NCBI GenBank assembly: GCA_025738555.1
Contig: JAOVFP010000003.1
Span: 4,216,001 to 4,280,000, forward strand
Source of the DNA: Cyathus striatus
Taxonomy: Eukaryota > Basidiomycota > Agaricomycetes > Agaricales > Nidulariaceae
Direction of reading: 5' to 3'
DNA length: 64,000 bases
Shown: one piece after another, positions 1 to 10,106 of the stretch
Layout of the letters: the number at the start of each line of letters is the position of its first letter
How positions within the stretch are numbered: the stretch's first letter is position 1
Position numbers and translations under genes: made by a program
The notes under the pieces: generated by a model
The model's input: the letters and a program-made list of their open reading frames with translations, nothing else
What the model was told of the DNA's origin: nothing
Database searches by the model: none

Positions 1-642
1 CATTTCTATCATAATGATTTCATCATCTCTCATATTCAGACTAACCATTATAGTTTTTACTTTGTCATTTAATTACATCTCTAGTTCTGATTATTAAACA
101 TCATATCATCCCATTTCCAAATTTCTCATGCTCTGTCAGTGTGGGTAAGCCTTCAACTACATATACACTCTACATTTTTCATTCTAGTTTCTTATTACTA
201 CCACACTTCTATAACTTTCTAATTGTTATTTTCTGTGTTACAATCTCCAATTCTACAAGTACATATCATTTCATCTGCATATATAATTCACTCTACTATT
301 AAATACTTATTCCACTCTCATGACAACTTGAATAGTGGTAGAGACAGAAAAACCTGATGGGATTGGAAAGCATTGTATTTGTGAAAAAGTTGCAATGCAC
401 TTGAAAAATGTGACATGCATGAAAAACACATGATGCATTTAAAAAAAAGACATATGTAATGTATGTGAAAAGTGTGACATGCATGCAGATTGTCACGGCG
501 TGACGCGCCTCAAAGACGTGACACGTGTGACGAGTGTGAAATGCGTGACAAATAGATGTGAGATGTGTGACATGCATAAGAGCGTAACGCTTATAAAGAA
601 CGTGACAAACGTGACGCGTGACGCGCATAAAAGCATGACAAA

Positions 643-795
643 CGCGCTAAAGCGTGACAAACGCGCTAAAGCGTGACAAACGCGCTAAAGCGTGACAAAC
701 GCGCTAAAGCGTGACAAACGCGCTAAAGCGTGACAAACGCGCTAAAGCGTGACAAACGCGCTAAAGCGTGACAAACGCGCTAAAGCGTGACAAGT
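643..795. repeat. 19-base tandem array with palindromic core
   Basis: Eight consecutive units start at 643, 662, 681, 700, 719, 738, 757 and 776. Each contains the word CGCTAAAGCG, an inverted repeat of CGCT with AGCG, followed by TGACAAACG. The first seven repeat intervals are exactly 19 bases and the units are virtually identical, so the array is young or homogenised. It retains CpG, unlike older repeats in the window. Confidence 0.95.
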
Positions 796-819
796 GTGAT
801 ATATATGTAGTGGGGGGGA

Positions 820-1215
820 ATCGTGACAGACGTGACGCACGTGAAAATTGTGACAAATGTGACACGTGGGAAACGTGTGATGAATGTGATGCGCGGGAAT
901 ATGCGTGACAAACGTGACGGGCGGGAGGAATGTGACAAATGTGATGCGTGGGAATATATGTGACGAACGTGACGCGCAGGAAATTTGTGACAGATGTGAC
1001 ACGCGTGCCGTATGTGATAAGTGCGAAGCGCGGGAATATTTGTGACGAACGTGACGCGCGTGAAGTACGTGACAAATATGAAGCGCGGGAATATGTGTGA
1101 CGAACGTGATGCGCGTGAAGTACGTGACAAATGCGATGCGCGGGAAAAACATGAGGCGCGGGAATATGTGTGACGAACGTAACGCATGGGAAAATTGTGA
1201 CAGATGTGACACACT
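820..1215. repeat. GTGAC-type satellite, imperfect ~30-60-base units
   Basis: The stretch is built from alternating words such as GTGACAAATGTGACGCG and GGGAATATGTGTGACGAACG. The same words, in the same order, make up the inner arms of the palindromic element at 55350-56120 and 57360-57930. Units are imperfect, and most differences are C/T or G/A at CpG. No coding capacity is inferred. Confidence 0.85.
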
Positions 1216-1770
1216 TGAAAAGCGTACATAATTCTATTAGAATAATAATAGGAAGCATAAAGTAATGAGCACTTATGAGTACACATAATACTATTAAAAT
1301 AATAATAGGAAGCATTACAGTAATAATAGAAAACATAAAGTAATGAGTACTTATGAGTACACATACTAATATTACAATAATAATAGGAATCATAAAGTAA
1401 TGAGTACTTATGAGTACACATGCTAGTATTAAAATAATAATAGGAATCATAAAGTAATGAGTACTTATGAGTACACATATTAGTATTACAATAATAATAG
1501 GAATCATAAAGTAATGAGTACTTATGAGTACACATGCTAGTATTAAAATAACAATAGAAAACATAAAGTAATGAGTACTTATGAGTACACATATTAGTAT
1601 TACAATAATAATAGGAATCATAAAGTAATGAGTACTTATGAGTACACATAGTAGCATTACAATAATAATAGGAAGCATAAAGTAATGAGTACTTATGAGT
1701 AGACATAATACAATTGTAATAATAGTAGAAGCATAAAGTAATGAGTACTTATGAATAGCCTGTATATACA
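1216..1770. repeat. 57-base tandem array (outer arm of family-1 element)
   Basis: About nine units share the words AATAATAGGAATCATAAAG and TAATGAGTACTTATGAGTAC. The start of TAATGAG recurs at 1341, 1398, 1455 and so on, giving a period of 57 bases. It occupies the same position relative to the terminus as the unrelated 57-61-base array in the palindromic element at 54.7-55.3 kb. Confidence 0.93.
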
Positions 1771-1831
1771 TATAGTATATGCCTCACTCATAAAACTCAG
1801 ACCTTATATGATATCCCATATCATATAAGGC

Positions 1832-2500
1832 CTATGATAAATGAGAAATTTGGCTGACACTTATGGTTCGTGGTTTTTGAGGTGAAATTGGACCACCAAC
1901 AAGCTTCAAGCTTGCTTTGCAGAACCTTGACTGGTACTCAATGCACTGATCGCATATTTGGATCAGGGCTCTTGTTGGTGGTCGAGGTCTCTGCTTTAGT
2001 GAGTTATGAATCAAGCAGTGCTGCAGGAAGGGGATGGGAGTGAATGAACCAGACTCCACCGATATCGGAGTCCCTCCTTCAAGTTCCACTAGCTAGACAC
2101 AGTCGAAGCTTGAATGTAGTGAGGCAGTGGAGAGTAGCAGTTAGTCCTGCTGGTCCACCATCGATGATTAAGACTCATGCGTTTGGGGCATTAGTAGCCT
2201 AGGTCTGGTTGGACGGTTGGGGCTCAAGACAAAGGTGAGGGGCCAGGGCTGGGGGGATGAGTTGAGTGTTGACTCAGTTATCAATGGGGAAGTAATAAGT
2301 CATTGGTGAATTCAAATTGGCTACTTTTTTGTTTCTTCATGACAGGGTAAGTATTGGAGCTGGGAGAGTAGTGGAGGTACGTAGTGGTCGACGTTAGATC
2401 CAATTGAAATGGCGTAGTCTGATTTGGGTTAGGATCTGGGTTAGGGTTAAAAGTAATCGTGCTTGTCGACGCCCATGGCCCTCAGCACATTAAATTTGTC
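1832..2500 (-). CDS. Possible spliced unknown gene, minus strand (in copy 1)
   Basis: Two minus-strand stretches stay open and are recognisable in both segment copies. One, around 2320-2475, encodes an Asn-Pro rich stretch with the word TFNPNPDPNPN; its partner at 42955-43344 is open for 129 codons. The other, around 1832-2089, encodes the word CDQCIE, kept in copy 2. A CxxC pair suggests metal binding, but I see no complete zinc-cluster pattern. Start, stop and introns cannot be fixed. The family is not recognised, and a repeat-derived origin is equally possible. Confidence 0.3.
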
Positions 2501-2732
2501 GCACCGTGTTGACTCTTGAGCACGCTCAACTTTCGCATCCCTCTTTCTTCTCCATCTTAAATTAATGGTTTGTTGGCTCTACTGTCTGATGTCTTGCTAC
2601 CACTGATCCTTGGACTCCCAAACCCTGAAATATGTTGGCTGCTTTGAGTGGGCTTTGAAATTTTGACCTCAGACCAGCCTCAGGAATCACGGCACTCGTG
2701 CATGCTTCCACTCCCACCGTTTCTTCTCATCG

Positions 2733-3659
2733 ATGCCCATAGCACTTAGGACACTGTCGAGGTATCAAACTACACTGAACAGCCTGCCCTTCAGCCTCTC
2801 TTGCACCTCGTCTCCTGCTCTCCGGTTCCCTCGAATGTGGGCTGCTAATTCTAAGCTACCTGTCACCAGACTCTCCTTTGCACCACAAACACTACACACA
2901 ACATCAACATGTCCACAGAGCATCTTTAGCTCAACTTCAAGCATCCCCACTCACACACTTTTGTACAGAATCCGCTACAGGCGCGATGGAACTCAACGCT
3001 CAAAGGCACTAGGCACGATAATCGGTACGTCCCATCACAGTTCATTCATTCATCACCCAACTGATTGACACTCAGCAGGCCTCTCAATAGTCTCCATTGT
3101 CTTCACTACATTCACCTTGTACACCGTATACAGCCTCCATAGAAGAGCAACAGCGCTTGACATCATATCCCAGCTCCGAACCCATACCTACTCGAATATC
3201 TTCGCATTAGGTCTCCTCCAGTCCATCAAAACCACCACGCGCATTCTTGCGAAAGCAATCGACGCTCCCCCTACATCTCACCTAAACTATCTCCTCGATA
3301 TCACAGAAAAGTATATCAAGCTACATCAAGTGGAAATGGACAACCATAAGGTGAAGATTTGGCTTCATCTGCCTGTTCCGCAGGAGGTGCTGGATATGCT
3401 GCACTATGCGGAGGTTGTGAAGAACAACTTGGTGGCGTGTATGTTCCTAATTGACTACTTGATTGATCACGGTGTGCAAGACCTTGGTCCAGTGTCTGTT
3501 GTGGATAATATCATGGAAGGGGTGTTTAGATGTTTGGACTTAGTACATCACATTGCGGAGGGTGAAGAGGCGGGGAAGTTGAGTGATCGTGTAATGGATG
3601 ATGTGAAGAAAGAGGAAGAAGATGAGAAGGATAAGGGTGATGTACAGGTTATTGGATGA
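2733..3659 (+). CDS. Gene A: unknown protein with mitochondrial-type N-terminus and one membrane segment
   Basis: Two exons, 2733-3024 and 3079-3659, join across a 54-base intron (GTACGT donor, CAG acceptor) in phase 1 to give about 290 residues. Residues 1-60 are rich in Ser, Arg and Thr and almost free of acidic residues, as in a mitochondrial presequence. The splice joins the word LGTII to a hydrophobic run (roughly residues 94-112) that should span a membrane once. The remainder is helical and ends in a charged Lys/Glu tail. I do not recognise the family. Gene B is tail-to-tail with it, 227 bases away. A decayed second copy lies at 43620-44520, and a paralogue fragment, recognisable by MLHY and GxLSD words, lies at 63711-64000. 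Neighbours give no functional clue. The splice and frame continuity make a real gene likely; a start further upstream is possible. Confidence 0.6.
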
Positions 3660-3886
3660 TGTTATGGTATTCATTTGGACTTGGTCACAGCAGCTTTCAC
3701 CGACTGCTACTTTGGGTCTTGGGGCAGACACATCCACTGCATGAGATGGATGTTTGATACGAGGTGTATTCGGTGAGCCACTGGCAATGCACTGAACTAA
3801 AACTGTGTGGATAGAAGATATAAAGCAATTACGAAATCCACCAGTCCATATCACAACAGGGTATATTACAATCCATGCACAAGTAA

Positions 3887-4600
3887 CTACTTAACCTCTC
3901 CTCCCTCTTGCACACTGCTACCTCCATCCCCAGCATCAATAGTAGACGCAACATCAAACAACGTATCAGTCATCGCCAACTCATAGTTTGAAAGTTTTAT
4001 CATAGTATAAATCGGCGAATTCCCTGCTTGCGCATTCTCGTCAATCATGATCAACAATTCACCGAACTGCAGATAAAGGAGTTTAGCTGCATCCTTTGGA
4101 GTGCTAGCTATCATTTCCTGGAAGTTCGAACCCGCGGTTACGAATTCCTTGACTTTTATTTTGCTGTCGATTATCTTTCGCCATCGTTTTGGATGTGTTT
4201 TAAAGTCCTGTTCGAATTTTGAGATTAGGCTGTCCCGATTGGATGGGTGGTCACCGGGTTGAGACATTTCGCTGTACAAAGCAGCCAGCTGAGGATTTTT
4301 ATAACTCCAAATGGCCTTCTTTATCCAGTTCTGATTCTGTATCCGATCACGCTCGTCTTCAATGCGTTTTAAAATGCCCAGGATGATGGATATATGCTCC
4401 AGCAGCTCTTCCGGTGTGGATGTTTCATCTAAACGGAAAAGGCGAAGGCGTAGTTGTAGATCGCAAACTATTTCTGCTGCATTGTGTATACACTCCAATT
4501 CAGCTAGCCATGAGTACGCGACTTTGATAGTGTCCTTTGTGACATTGCTATCGATGAACGGGTTGGCGAAGATGGAAGCTAAGTGTGAGAGTGGGGAGTG
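3887..4600 (-). CDS. Gene B: unknown helical protein (5' exon not found)
   Basis: The minus-strand frame runs from a likely splice acceptor (ACTTAG before 4600) to a stop at 3887, about 237 codons. An ATG exists at 4498, but the open, conserved sequence upstream (words FANPFIDSNV and WLAELE) argues that the true start lies in an earlier exon. The protein is mainly helical, with a charged central stretch (IEDERDRIQNQNW), and ends in a Gly/Asp/Ser tail. A second copy at 44739-45369 stays open but has Arg changed to His, Cys or Gln at many positions, as CpG decay would produce. A paralogue of the C-terminal 60 residues is at 6076-6270. No family is recognised. It is convergent with gene A, and the two seem to travel as a pair. 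Confidence 0.55.
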   Translation of the reverse strand, partial: HSPLSHLASIFANPFIDSNVTKDTIKVAYSWLAELECIHNAAEIVCDLQLRLRLFRLDETSTPEELLEHISIILGILKRIEDERDRIQNQNWIKKAIWSYKNPQLAALYSEMSQPGDHPSNRDSLISKFEQDFKTHPKRWRKIIDSKIKVKEFVTAGSNFQEMIASTPKDAAKLLYLQFGELLIMIDENAQAGNSPIYTMIKLSNYELAMTDTLFDVASTIDAGDGGSSVQEGGEVK

Positions 4601-4608
4601 CTAAGTAT

Positions 4609-5800
4609 TGCCACGGGTAACGCGGTAACGTGCAGAGGACCGTTCCGGTTATCGGGCCGCTAATAATTAAACTAACTCCGCATAAGTACACTCCAAGCAC
4701 AAAGTTTTAACGTTAGCTGTTACTAAAATACACATTTGTAGTCAAATACTTGACCTAAGTAATATTGTCAATTAAATCATGGATTAATAGCAGAATCTGG
4801 AGATGTGGGATAGTCAAGACATCCAGTACATACAAAGAAATTTAACGTGCTCTTAGTTCGACTTGTGCAAGCACGGAGTCTTAAGCCCAGGACCCACGAC
4901 AAGGGAGCACGAGGAAGGATAACAAGTATCCCACCCACCCTGGGGAGACGTACCTTTATATCCCGAATCTCAAATGTTGTCAAATGCTATCGATGTCGGC
5001 GTGCCAGAAGGTTGGGATAGGAACGGGGTCGAAACGATAGACAAATATGCCAGTTCAACGCCAAACCTAAGTCCGACAAAGCACACGTTTTATATAATTA
5101 AAACATGGTGGGTATAGCACAAATTGTACGGAGGAAATATCAGAATGCTAACGAAATAAGCGTGTCAACAAACCTAAGTTGTGAATAGCACATGTGGAGT
5201 ACTATCCCCAGCCTGGTGGACAGCACAGATTCGCCAGACACACGACTCGCTACCGAGGAATATGTGTGTTCAACGACAATCTTAAGTTGTGTGGACGTCG
5301 TGCATGCCGAACCTGGTGGGTACAACACATATCTGCCCATCGAAAAAGCCAGGGATGAATGTCGAGGTTTCAGATATGGTCGTCGCCAGAGACCGAAGTT
5401 CGAACCAAAGCTGCACGAGAAAAAGAGGAGTGAGAGGTTGTCGAGAAGGAGAGTACGCACTTTTCGAAACTGCCAGGCACGACCCCGAGACATCATCAGA
5501 GACCGCAGGCGGCGGACAACATTGTTCGCTAGAGATGGAGAAACGTTGGTAAATAGGCATTCCTGAGCCAGAAGAAGATGGGTCCAGGAGGCTGACACGA
5601 ACGATGGAAGCGAGAGTGTAACCAAGGATGCCGCAAAGAAAACCACTAGTAGAGAAGATTATGGGTAAATATCAACGAAAGTTAATGAGATAAAACATAC
5701 ATCTGGACAAGTTCACGATAAATTCAATAAACAATGAGACGAAGTTGCCGGACGAGCGGTCGGCCACCACAAATATAGAATTAGCCTGAGTGAACACTTA
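4609..5800. other. Copy-1 interval with weak, unassigned reading frames
   Basis: A minus-strand frame at 5140-5646 (168 codons) begins with a signal-peptide-like stretch (MVFFAASLVTL followed by polar residues); its first 60 codons remain open in copy 2 at 63039-63221. Overlapping frames exist on both strands, and none resembles a family I know. The upstream exon of gene B could also lie here. I see no RNA gene or repeat in the interval. Treat it as undetermined. Confidence 0.3.
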
Positions 5801-6075
5801 CCAGTTCTGAACAGCATGAGGGATAGTAAGAATGTATGGAGGGAGTATGAGGCAAATAGTAGAGATGGAAAAGTCGAGATAATGGTGGTTTGGAAGAAAG
5901 AGAGTGAAGGTGAGGCTGTCGAATATTTAGGTGGCTGGATGTCTGCCGGATTCCGACAGTCAAATAGCGCTTCAGACTCCGACGGACCCATAATATGAAG
6001 TAACTTATTAAGAACGGGCCACAGTTTACAGAGTAGAAAATGAACATCGGAGGCAATTTAGACTTTCTTATAATC

Positions 6076-6270
6076 GATATTTTCCAAACGTTTGAAGACC
6101 TGTACTATTTAATCAATGAGGATGCGCAGGCGGGATATTCGTCGATGTTCACTATGATGAGACTTACACACTGTGGGGTGAAGTTGGCAGAGATGCTGTT
6201 CGATATTGCGGTTACTATTGATGCTGGGGATGGAGATAGTGGTGTGCACGACGGAGAAGCGAGGTTTTAG
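6076..6270 (+). pseudogene. Gene B paralogue fragment (C-terminus only)
   Basis: Translation in the frame ending at 6270 gives words that align with the end of gene B: INEDAQAG against IDENAQAG, MLFDIAVTIDAGDG against TLFDVASTIDAGDG, then a short Gly-rich tail and stop. Only about 60 residues are present. The homology starts just where copy 1 of the segmental duplication stops matching copy 2, so this is a junction fragment, on the opposite strand from gene B. It is followed 80 bases later by the flavin monooxygenase exon. Confidence 0.65.
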
Positions 6271-6352
6271 ATGGATTGTAATATACCCCGATGTACATAT
6301 TGTGGTTCGTTCCCCTCCTTCTGCTTAGTTATATCATCGCTCACTAAACCAG

Positions 6353-7654
6353 GCACCTTGATCCTTCGGATCAATCCCATGGTCCAGCTCACGGGCACCG
6401 TTGGCCCTCCCCCGCATATAAAGGAATGATAGGAAATGTCCTCCCGACCAACCTCTCCTTTCACTCCCTCCCTTTCCCTGAACGTCCAGATCCACACCAG
6501 CCCTTCCCAACACTATCAGAGACACACGAGTACCTCCTCGCTTTTGCTGCGCCGTACCTCTCCTCCAGTGCAATACGGCTCAATACAGAGGTGCTGCACG
6601 CGGAAGAGCAGAAAGAGGGGTGGAAAGTCGTTTTGAGAGATGTGGTGAAAGATGAGGTGAGGGAGGAGCGGTGGGACGCAGTAGTGGGTGCTGTGGGGTG
6701 GTATGATAACCCTGTATGGCCAAATACGCCTGGGCTCGATGTCCTTCGTGAGCGTGGAGTCGCGAGACATGCAAAGGTGTGGAGAGGACCAGAGGGATAC
6801 GAAGGAAAGGTATATCATCCTTTCCCACTTTCTTTCTCATTCCCGCTAACGACGTGTCACAGCGCGTCCTAGTAATCGCCAACGCAAACTCCTCAAACGA
6901 CATCGCAGCCCAACTAGCACCCATAGCCCAATCCCCAATATACCAAAGCATCCGCCGACCAGCGTTCCCGGGCTTCCCAAGTCTCCCAGACGAGCGAATC
7001 GAAATGGTTTCCCCAGTGCAAGAGTACATCCTCCACGACTCAAGCGGTAAGGTCGAGGTGAAATTATCCGATGGACGAAGTATTCCCGATATCGACTATG
7101 TAATCCTCGGAACGGGGTACAAAGTCTTCCCAGACTTCATACGCATCCTCAACACCGAATCCCAACTGAACCCACTAATCACCCCTACAACATACCCAAA
7201 CCGCATCCCACACCTACACAATCTAATCCTCTATGCGCATAATCCAACGCTGGCGTTCACAGGTGCTCCAATGGCATTTACACCTTTTACCATATTCGAT
7301 TTGCAGGCAACGTGGCTTGCGCTGTGCTGGACACGCACCAACCCCATCATGTACCCTGAAACGACCGAAGGGAGGCTGAAGTACGATGAGGACCGAATTC
7401 GCACGGTGGAAGAATGGCGCAGTGGGATTGATAATCCCAGTGCACTGATGGTGTATAATGTGCTTGGTTTGGGTGAGGAGGATTATGCAAGCATGCTGAG
7501 GGCGGAGGTGGTTGCCGTTCGCCCGGAGCTTGCGGAGGTGTTGCCTGTTTGGAGTGAGGAGAGTAGGCAGGCGAGGGATAGAATGTTTGTGGCCAAGTTG
7601 GACGTTTTGAGGTGGGCTAGAGATGAGCGTGGGGAGGGAAAGGCGAGTGGTTGA
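6353..7654 (+). CDS. Flavin-containing monooxygenase-like protein, 5'-truncated
   Basis: Two exons, 6353-6809 and 6863-7654, join across a 53-base intron (GTATAT donor, GCTAAC branch site, CACAG acceptor). The first visible exon starts after a plausible acceptor (ACCAG at 6348-6352) in phase 2. Family features in order: a PSPAY...LPTNL stretch and PFPE word typical of fungal FMOs just after the FAD-binding exon; GYEGK leading into the second dinucleotide-binding strand; a late ILGTGYK motif; and a long C-terminal region with FTIFDLQATW. FMOs oxygenate soft N or S atoms using FAD and NADPH. The N-terminal ~90 residues with the GxGxxG FAD motif are absent, because gene-B-like sequence lies immediately upstream. 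The second motif, normally GxGxSG, reads ANANSS here. The product is therefore probably inactive, or the 5' exon lies where I could not see it. Confidence 0.6.
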
Positions 7655-9249
7655 ATGGTTTATATGCTATTTTATTGGTATAGTTGTTACAATTATTCTG
7701 GATGTATGTTTTCAGTCAGCTAGACTCTCGAGAAATATAGAGAAAATATTATATATTAACCAAAATTCCATCCATCCAGTATTCTGAGTGAATAGTTCAA
7801 TCAGCAAGGAGACCTCAAGCAAGAAACCGAACCTAGGCTAAGACTGAGGTAGCGGACAGCGTGGGCGCAGCATCTGAAACAGCAGTGAATAAAGTCTTGC
7901 CTAAGTTGTAGGGGACGAGACTCACTCGACGCGTCAAGACTAACAAGCGGGTGTCGGAGTTCGTCTCGGCTCCAGTAACAATTAGCGAAGTCGGGAGATG
8001 TGCACTTCGTGCACAACCTCACCCATAGCCTACCCAGCGAGTAATCCAATAGGCAGATAAATTATAGAACGTATCAATAACCACAACAGTAAAAAGCACA
8101 ACTTAATAATATTACTAGAGTACGTAACAACCGTAGCATAAATACCTACTTTCTACCAGAAACCTCAAACGCGAGTCAAAGACAACACCATTCTTCATTT
8201 CAATTCAAATTCGCATAGCATTTCTCGCAGCAGCTGGTACGTTACACCTCCTTCCCCTCTCGCTGACCCAGCTAACGCTGGCATCGTAGCAGGGCTAACA
8301 ACCCCGGGCTTCTTCAAACTCTCCACCCAACTTGATTCCCACATAAACCTTAACATGAAGAGAACCAAATTTTAATCCTGCCAGTGGAACCATACCCATA
8401 CATGTTCATACACCGCATGTTTTTTCTAATCAATAACGAACACCGTGAACTATATGAAAGAACAGGCATGGAAGTACTAAGTCTATTGAAGGGATGAAAG
8501 GGCCTGCGTGGCGGGAACACGTACGGAAGGGGTTTGGAGACAGGACTTGCCTTCATTGAACCACGCTAAACTACCCATTTAATCCTCTGGCCTGATCATC
8601 CTCTCAACGAAAGGTGAGGTGAGTAAATGAGAAGGTAAAGAAATCTCAACGCGGCGCAAGTTCAACCGCATTAAAATTCGTAAAGCTGTGAACATCATGA
8701 CGAGTACGAGAAGGCTAAGGGTTTGGTGTTGTGCTGGTCGGCAGTGAAACAGACCAATGTTGTCATAGCGGCGCGCTGCTTCAGAAGCGACAGATGACAT
8801 CTGGCATTGCAAGTATCCAGCTACATTTAATGCGTAGCCAACACAGCAGTATTATAGAATGGAGGTGTATATGGTATATTAAGTCAACGAATATGAATGG
8901 TATAAGGGCATTACACTCATCCAATCAATGACGACACGTGGAGAAGATGTACAGTATATACCGTTGAATGCTGCAAATAGCCATCTTGTTAACAACTCCT
9001 CAAAACCAGTATTCACTTCAGCACTCACAAGGGGCGCTGCTCCGTATCACTTTACACGAAAGCCTTCAAGGCAGCCAGTCGCTGCTACAGCAAAGTACCG
9101 ACGTACACCGAGAATGTAGAACCTGTAAGCTCCACCGCGACTCAACACAATGTATCCCGGGGGGCGCACCCGCTGCTGCGGGGTAGGGTAGACGAACCGC
9201 GACTCGTTTCCCGGTCTCCAAAGATACAATGATCTAGAGCCTCTAGATC
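7655..9249. other. CpG-rich interval, no gene recognised
   Basis: Around 8240-8290 there is an intron-like stretch (GTACGT donor, GCTAAC branch, GTAGCAG acceptor), and 8380-8560 encodes a short plus-strand frame with the words FIHRMFFLINNEHRELYERTG before an in-frame TGA. This suggests remains of a spliced gene, but no family is recognised. Base composition is unlike the CpG-stripped neighbours. I see no repeats or RNA genes. Confidence 0.3.
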
Positions 9250-10106
9250 TTACCGTGCTGAATGGTCCAGGTTTATGAGGCGAAGCTACAACCCTACAGC
9301 CACGGCCCAGTATCGTGGTATCTTCCGAGGATAGAAGTCCTTCACATGCTCTTGGCTGAGAGAGGTGCCAGTCGCAGCGGGTGACAGGGGGCATCTTCAG
9401 CGTAAAATATGACGAGGAAGGTCGGCGTTATCCGGGATATCGCTTTGCAATTACAGTAGATGGGAGCGATCCTCTATTTATTACGCTTTCAACGGATTCA
9501 TCCTTGAGAATGTAGGTATATACTTACACAGCTCAAAGGATAAATGGCTGAACGCTGTGCAGGTATCGAGCTACAGTGAAGTGTCCTGAGCGAGACGACA
9601 GCTTCAAGTCATCCAGTAGTCCGAATAGCTCTTACATTACAGGCTTGTGAGTGAGGCGAAGAGAGCGCTTCCAAACGGTCCATGTTTAGGATTGGATAAG
9701 TGAAGCCACCGCCCAAAAGCCAGGCGAAGGTAGCTTCCGAGGTCAAAAGTCCATGATATGCCATCTTGAGAGAGTGCCGTTAAGGAAGGTGGCAGCCGCA
9801 GAGGGTGACTGAGGCGATCTACAGCGAGGAGTGTGGTGAGGAAGGATGGTGTTATCCTAGCTATTACTTCGCGATCTCAGCAGATGGAGAACACCCCTCT
9901 TCAGCCGATCACGCCTTCGGTAGCTTCATTCCTGGCGAATATATGTGTATAGAAGTTCACAGCGAAACCCGTGCGATTGGCACGAAACGCTAAACGTGGT
10001 GTGTATATTGAGATATAACGAATTTTCATGAGCGAGACGAGAGCTTCAAGTTATCCAGCTGCTCGAATGATTCTTGCGGTATAGGCTTATGGGTAACGCG
10101 AAAGGT
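9250..10106 (+). repeat. Diverged ~430-base tandem duplication with a shared coding motif
   Basis: Unit 1 (about 9250-9655) and unit 2 (about 9660-10106) share several anchored words: tcttccgagg (offset ~420), the stretch beginning GTGAC at 9381 and 9805 (offset 424), and GAGCGAGACGA at 9588 and 10030 (offset 442). Plus-strand translation gives the shared pattern I-[FY]-S-x(3-5)-EEG-x-x-YP-x-Y-x-FAI-x-x-DG, then ERD[DE]SFK. Keeping amino acids while bases drift suggests exons that were once coding. In unit 2 a frame of 62 codons (9805-9993) remains open. The product is not recognised. Confidence 0.55.

Larger units (their letters stand above)
1..1865. mobile_element. Satellite-bearing TIR element, right-hand part (family 1)
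   Basis: The first ~470 bases align by eye with the core (about 56225-56520) of the palindromic element at 54649-58687: both contain the same run around 'acatctctagttctga' and the same 'gcaatgcacttgaaa' motif followed by GTGACA words. Outward from the core come GTGAC-rich satellites, then a 57-base tandem array, then a terminus reading gaaatttggctgacac, which matches the other element's terminus gaaaattttagctgacac. A perfect 11-base stem hairpin (1802-1830) lies about 30 bases inside the end. The element therefore ends near 1860-1865, directly beside the duplicated segment that starts at about 1868. The left end is outside the window. No protein-coding gene is visible; long reading frames on the minus strand here are products of the repeats. 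I infer a non-autonomous DNA element. Confidence 0.7.
1868..6075. repeat. Segmental duplication, copy 1 (CpG-rich copy)
   Basis: This 4.2 kb segment aligns along its length with 42718-45369 joined to 60282-63645. Copy 1 keeps many CpG sites and the open frames of genes A and B; copy 2 has lost most of them. In one 60-base comparison (3241-3300 against 44093-44152) all four CpGs of copy 1 are TpG or CpA in copy 2. The left homology edge is near 1868/42718; the right edge is near 6075/63645, where the two copies run into different sequence. No terminal repeats were found at the edges, so I cannot say whether it is a transposable unit or an ordinary duplication. Confidence 0.85.

Noticed and set aside
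742..1771. Long minus-strand open frames (up to 336 codons) at the window start
   Set aside because: They follow from tandem units whose length is a multiple of three (57) or that lack stops; the predicted products are simple repeats.
1832..2089. A Zn2Cys6 transcription factor in copy 1, from the word CDQCIE
   Set aside because: Only one CxxC pair is present; the six-cysteine pattern is absent in both copies.
2425..2460. Telomere-like words (gggttagg, gggttaggg), also at 43305-43322
   Set aside because: Only two imperfect units, shared by both segment copies, and they read as a coding Asn-Pro repeat on the minus strand. Not a telomere or convincing interstitial telomeric array.
4135..5405. 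gttcgaacc words that could mark tRNA T-arms
   Set aside because: No acceptor, D-arm or anticodon arm at proper spacing; the words lie in conserved coding or segment sequence.
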